This document shows, piece after piece, positions 63,291-64,000 of a stretch of 64,000 bases of DNA. How positions within the stretch are numbered: the stretch's first letter is position 1; every line of letters starts with the position of its first letter. The DNA comes from CAZNHL01 sp964572965 (GTDB taxonomy: Bacteria > Bacteroidota > Bacteroidia > Cytophagales > UBA9547). The notes beneath the pieces are model-generated. The model had not been told where the DNA came from. It was given only the letters and a program-made list of their open reading frames with translations, and did no database searches. Both the position numbers and the translations under genes were made by a program. Where the stretch lies: positions 1 to 64,000 of the forward strand of contig CAZNHL010000012.1 of NCBI GenBank assembly GCA_964572965.1, given 5' to 3'.

Positions 63291-64000
63291 CTATTTTCTT
63301 GGAGGAGGGATTTTTACTGGGATAACAAATGGCTCAAAAGTTGCTCGTCCTGCTTGTTTTGCCGGTACCCAATTAGGGGCTGCTTTCACTGTTTCTAAAA
63401 CCCGGTCATCAAGAATCTTATTAAGCCCTCTTAATACTTTTATTCTACTTACCTTTCCTGAAGAGTCAACCAATATAGAAACAAAGACGGTTCCTCCGAT
63501 ATTGTCTTTAATAAGTTCTTCTGGGTATTTAAAATGCTGGGAAATATATTTAGCATACTCTGCAATTCCTCCGATCGGTTGAGCATGTTCCTCAGAACCG
63601 ACAGAATATCCGCCTTTTTCATCAATACCGGAAGAATCTCCTTTTAAAGCACTTGCATTAGATGAATCTTTTTTGTCTGTGGTATTGCTGTCTGAATCTT
63701 TCGGGGTTTCGCTTATCGTCGGATTAGTGTTTTTATTTGGCTCAGAAGAAGTTTTCTTTGGTTTGTCTTCTTTTGGAGTACTTTCTTCTTTTGGGGCGTT
63801 TTTAGTTTTTGAATTAGCCTCCTTGTCCCCTTTAGGGATATTTAGTTTAGGAATAGATGAGTCGAAAGCAATATATTCTACCACTGTTAGGTCTTCTTCA
63901 TACTCTTCTTCTTTGGAGTGCAGATATATACTCGTGCCAATAATTGAAGCACAAAATGTAATGGTAGAGAATAATACAGACCAGAAAAGGACTTTGTTAG
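63291..64000 (-). CDS. TonB-like energy-transducing protein, 5' end beyond the window
   Basis: The frame runs open from the window edge, so the gene starts outside it; internal start codons near 63884 are not the true start. From the edge the protein has a membrane helix (VLFWSVLFSTITFCASIIG), an acidic patch (SKEEEYEEDLTVVEY), a long Lys/Glu/Ser/Thr/Pro-rich linker that can span the periplasm, and a C-terminal TonB domain of about 80 residues (GGTVFVSILVDSSGKVSRIK; APNWVPAKQAGR). TonB proteins pass energy from the inner membrane to outer-membrane receptors. No ExbB/ExbD genes are in view. Confidence 0.85.
   Translation of the reverse strand, partial: NKVLFWSVLFSTITFCASIIGTSIYLHSKEEEYEEDLTVVEYIAFDSSIPKLNIPKGDKEANSKTKNAPKEESTPKEDKPKKTSSEPNKNTNPTISETPKDSDSNTTDKKDSSNASALKGDSSGIDEKGGYSVGSEEHAQPIGGIAEYAKYISQHFKYPEELIKDNIGGTVFVSILVDSSGKVSRIKVLRGLNKILDDRVLETVKAAPNWVPAKQAGRATFEPFVIPVKIPPPRK

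Noticed and set aside
1..64000. Search by eye for tRNA genes, prophage, integrase or restriction and other defence genes
   Set aside because: No tRNA-like fold with a TTCGA loop in context, no integrase, and no nuclease or methylase gene of defence type was recognised; the only mobile-element protein is the RAYT.

Overview
The window looks like chromosomal DNA of a gliding Bacteroidota, most probably a Cytophagales member of the Cytophaga/Sporocytophaga type. The genus is inference. It carries gldA, gldF and gldG, the type IX secretion (T9SS) genes sprA, porU and porV, and four secreted proteins that end in T9SS C-terminal sorting domains. Promoter-like sites follow the Bacteroidota form (TTG, about 20 bases, TAnnTTTG), Shine-Dalgarno sequences are mostly absent, and base composition is AT-rich.

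Layout. 1-2134: last bases of a 5S rRNA with a strong terminator, a PAS-like/LuxR regulator, and a decayed LuxR DNA-binding domain. 2135-4849: a secreted beta-helix protein and an unknown membrane protein. 5039-7394: umuDC mutagenic polymerase operon and a DUF218 protein. 7482-13867: TetR-outer membrane factor-adaptor-RND efflux operon with a clear promoter/operator. 14048-20175: a secreted thioredoxin-fold protein, then gldA, gldF, gldG and a DUF4340 gene. 20184-21650: a PhyH-type dioxygenase and a RAYT transposase set among REP-like palindromes. 21720-31036: a polysaccharide locus with a GH16 glucanase and a GH18 chitinase, both secreted by T9SS and sharing the same accessory modules, on either side of a membrane-bound propeller/LuxR regulator. 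A GC-rich foreign-looking segment is wedged between the GH16 gene and the regulator gene.

31091-42062: maeB-ruvA-sprA-gcvH. 42137-47843: M28 peptidase, serS, rho, and a corA split by a one-base frameshift in a T run. 48059-51791: a large T9SS substrate with repeats, followed by a 71-residue protein with a PID-CTERM-like tail. 51872-53482: yicC and dedA. 53831-59669: pssA-porU-porV, closed by a terminator. 59761-61530: a catalytically incomplete M16 protein and rlmH. 61747-64000: amtB and a TonB-like protein cut by the window end.

Together the window encodes part of the T9SS (translocon SprA, sortase PorU, shuttle PorV), several of its cargoes, and the Gld ABC transporter needed for gliding. 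The most unusual items are the REP/RAYT neighbourhood, the GC-rich segment beside the GH16/regulator/GH18 locus, the corA frameshift, the lone R/Y-type M16 subunit, the PID-CTERM-like tail beside a T9SS cargo, and a perfect E. coli-type consensus promoter before rho. I did not find an obviously new multi-gene system such as an unknown defence island.
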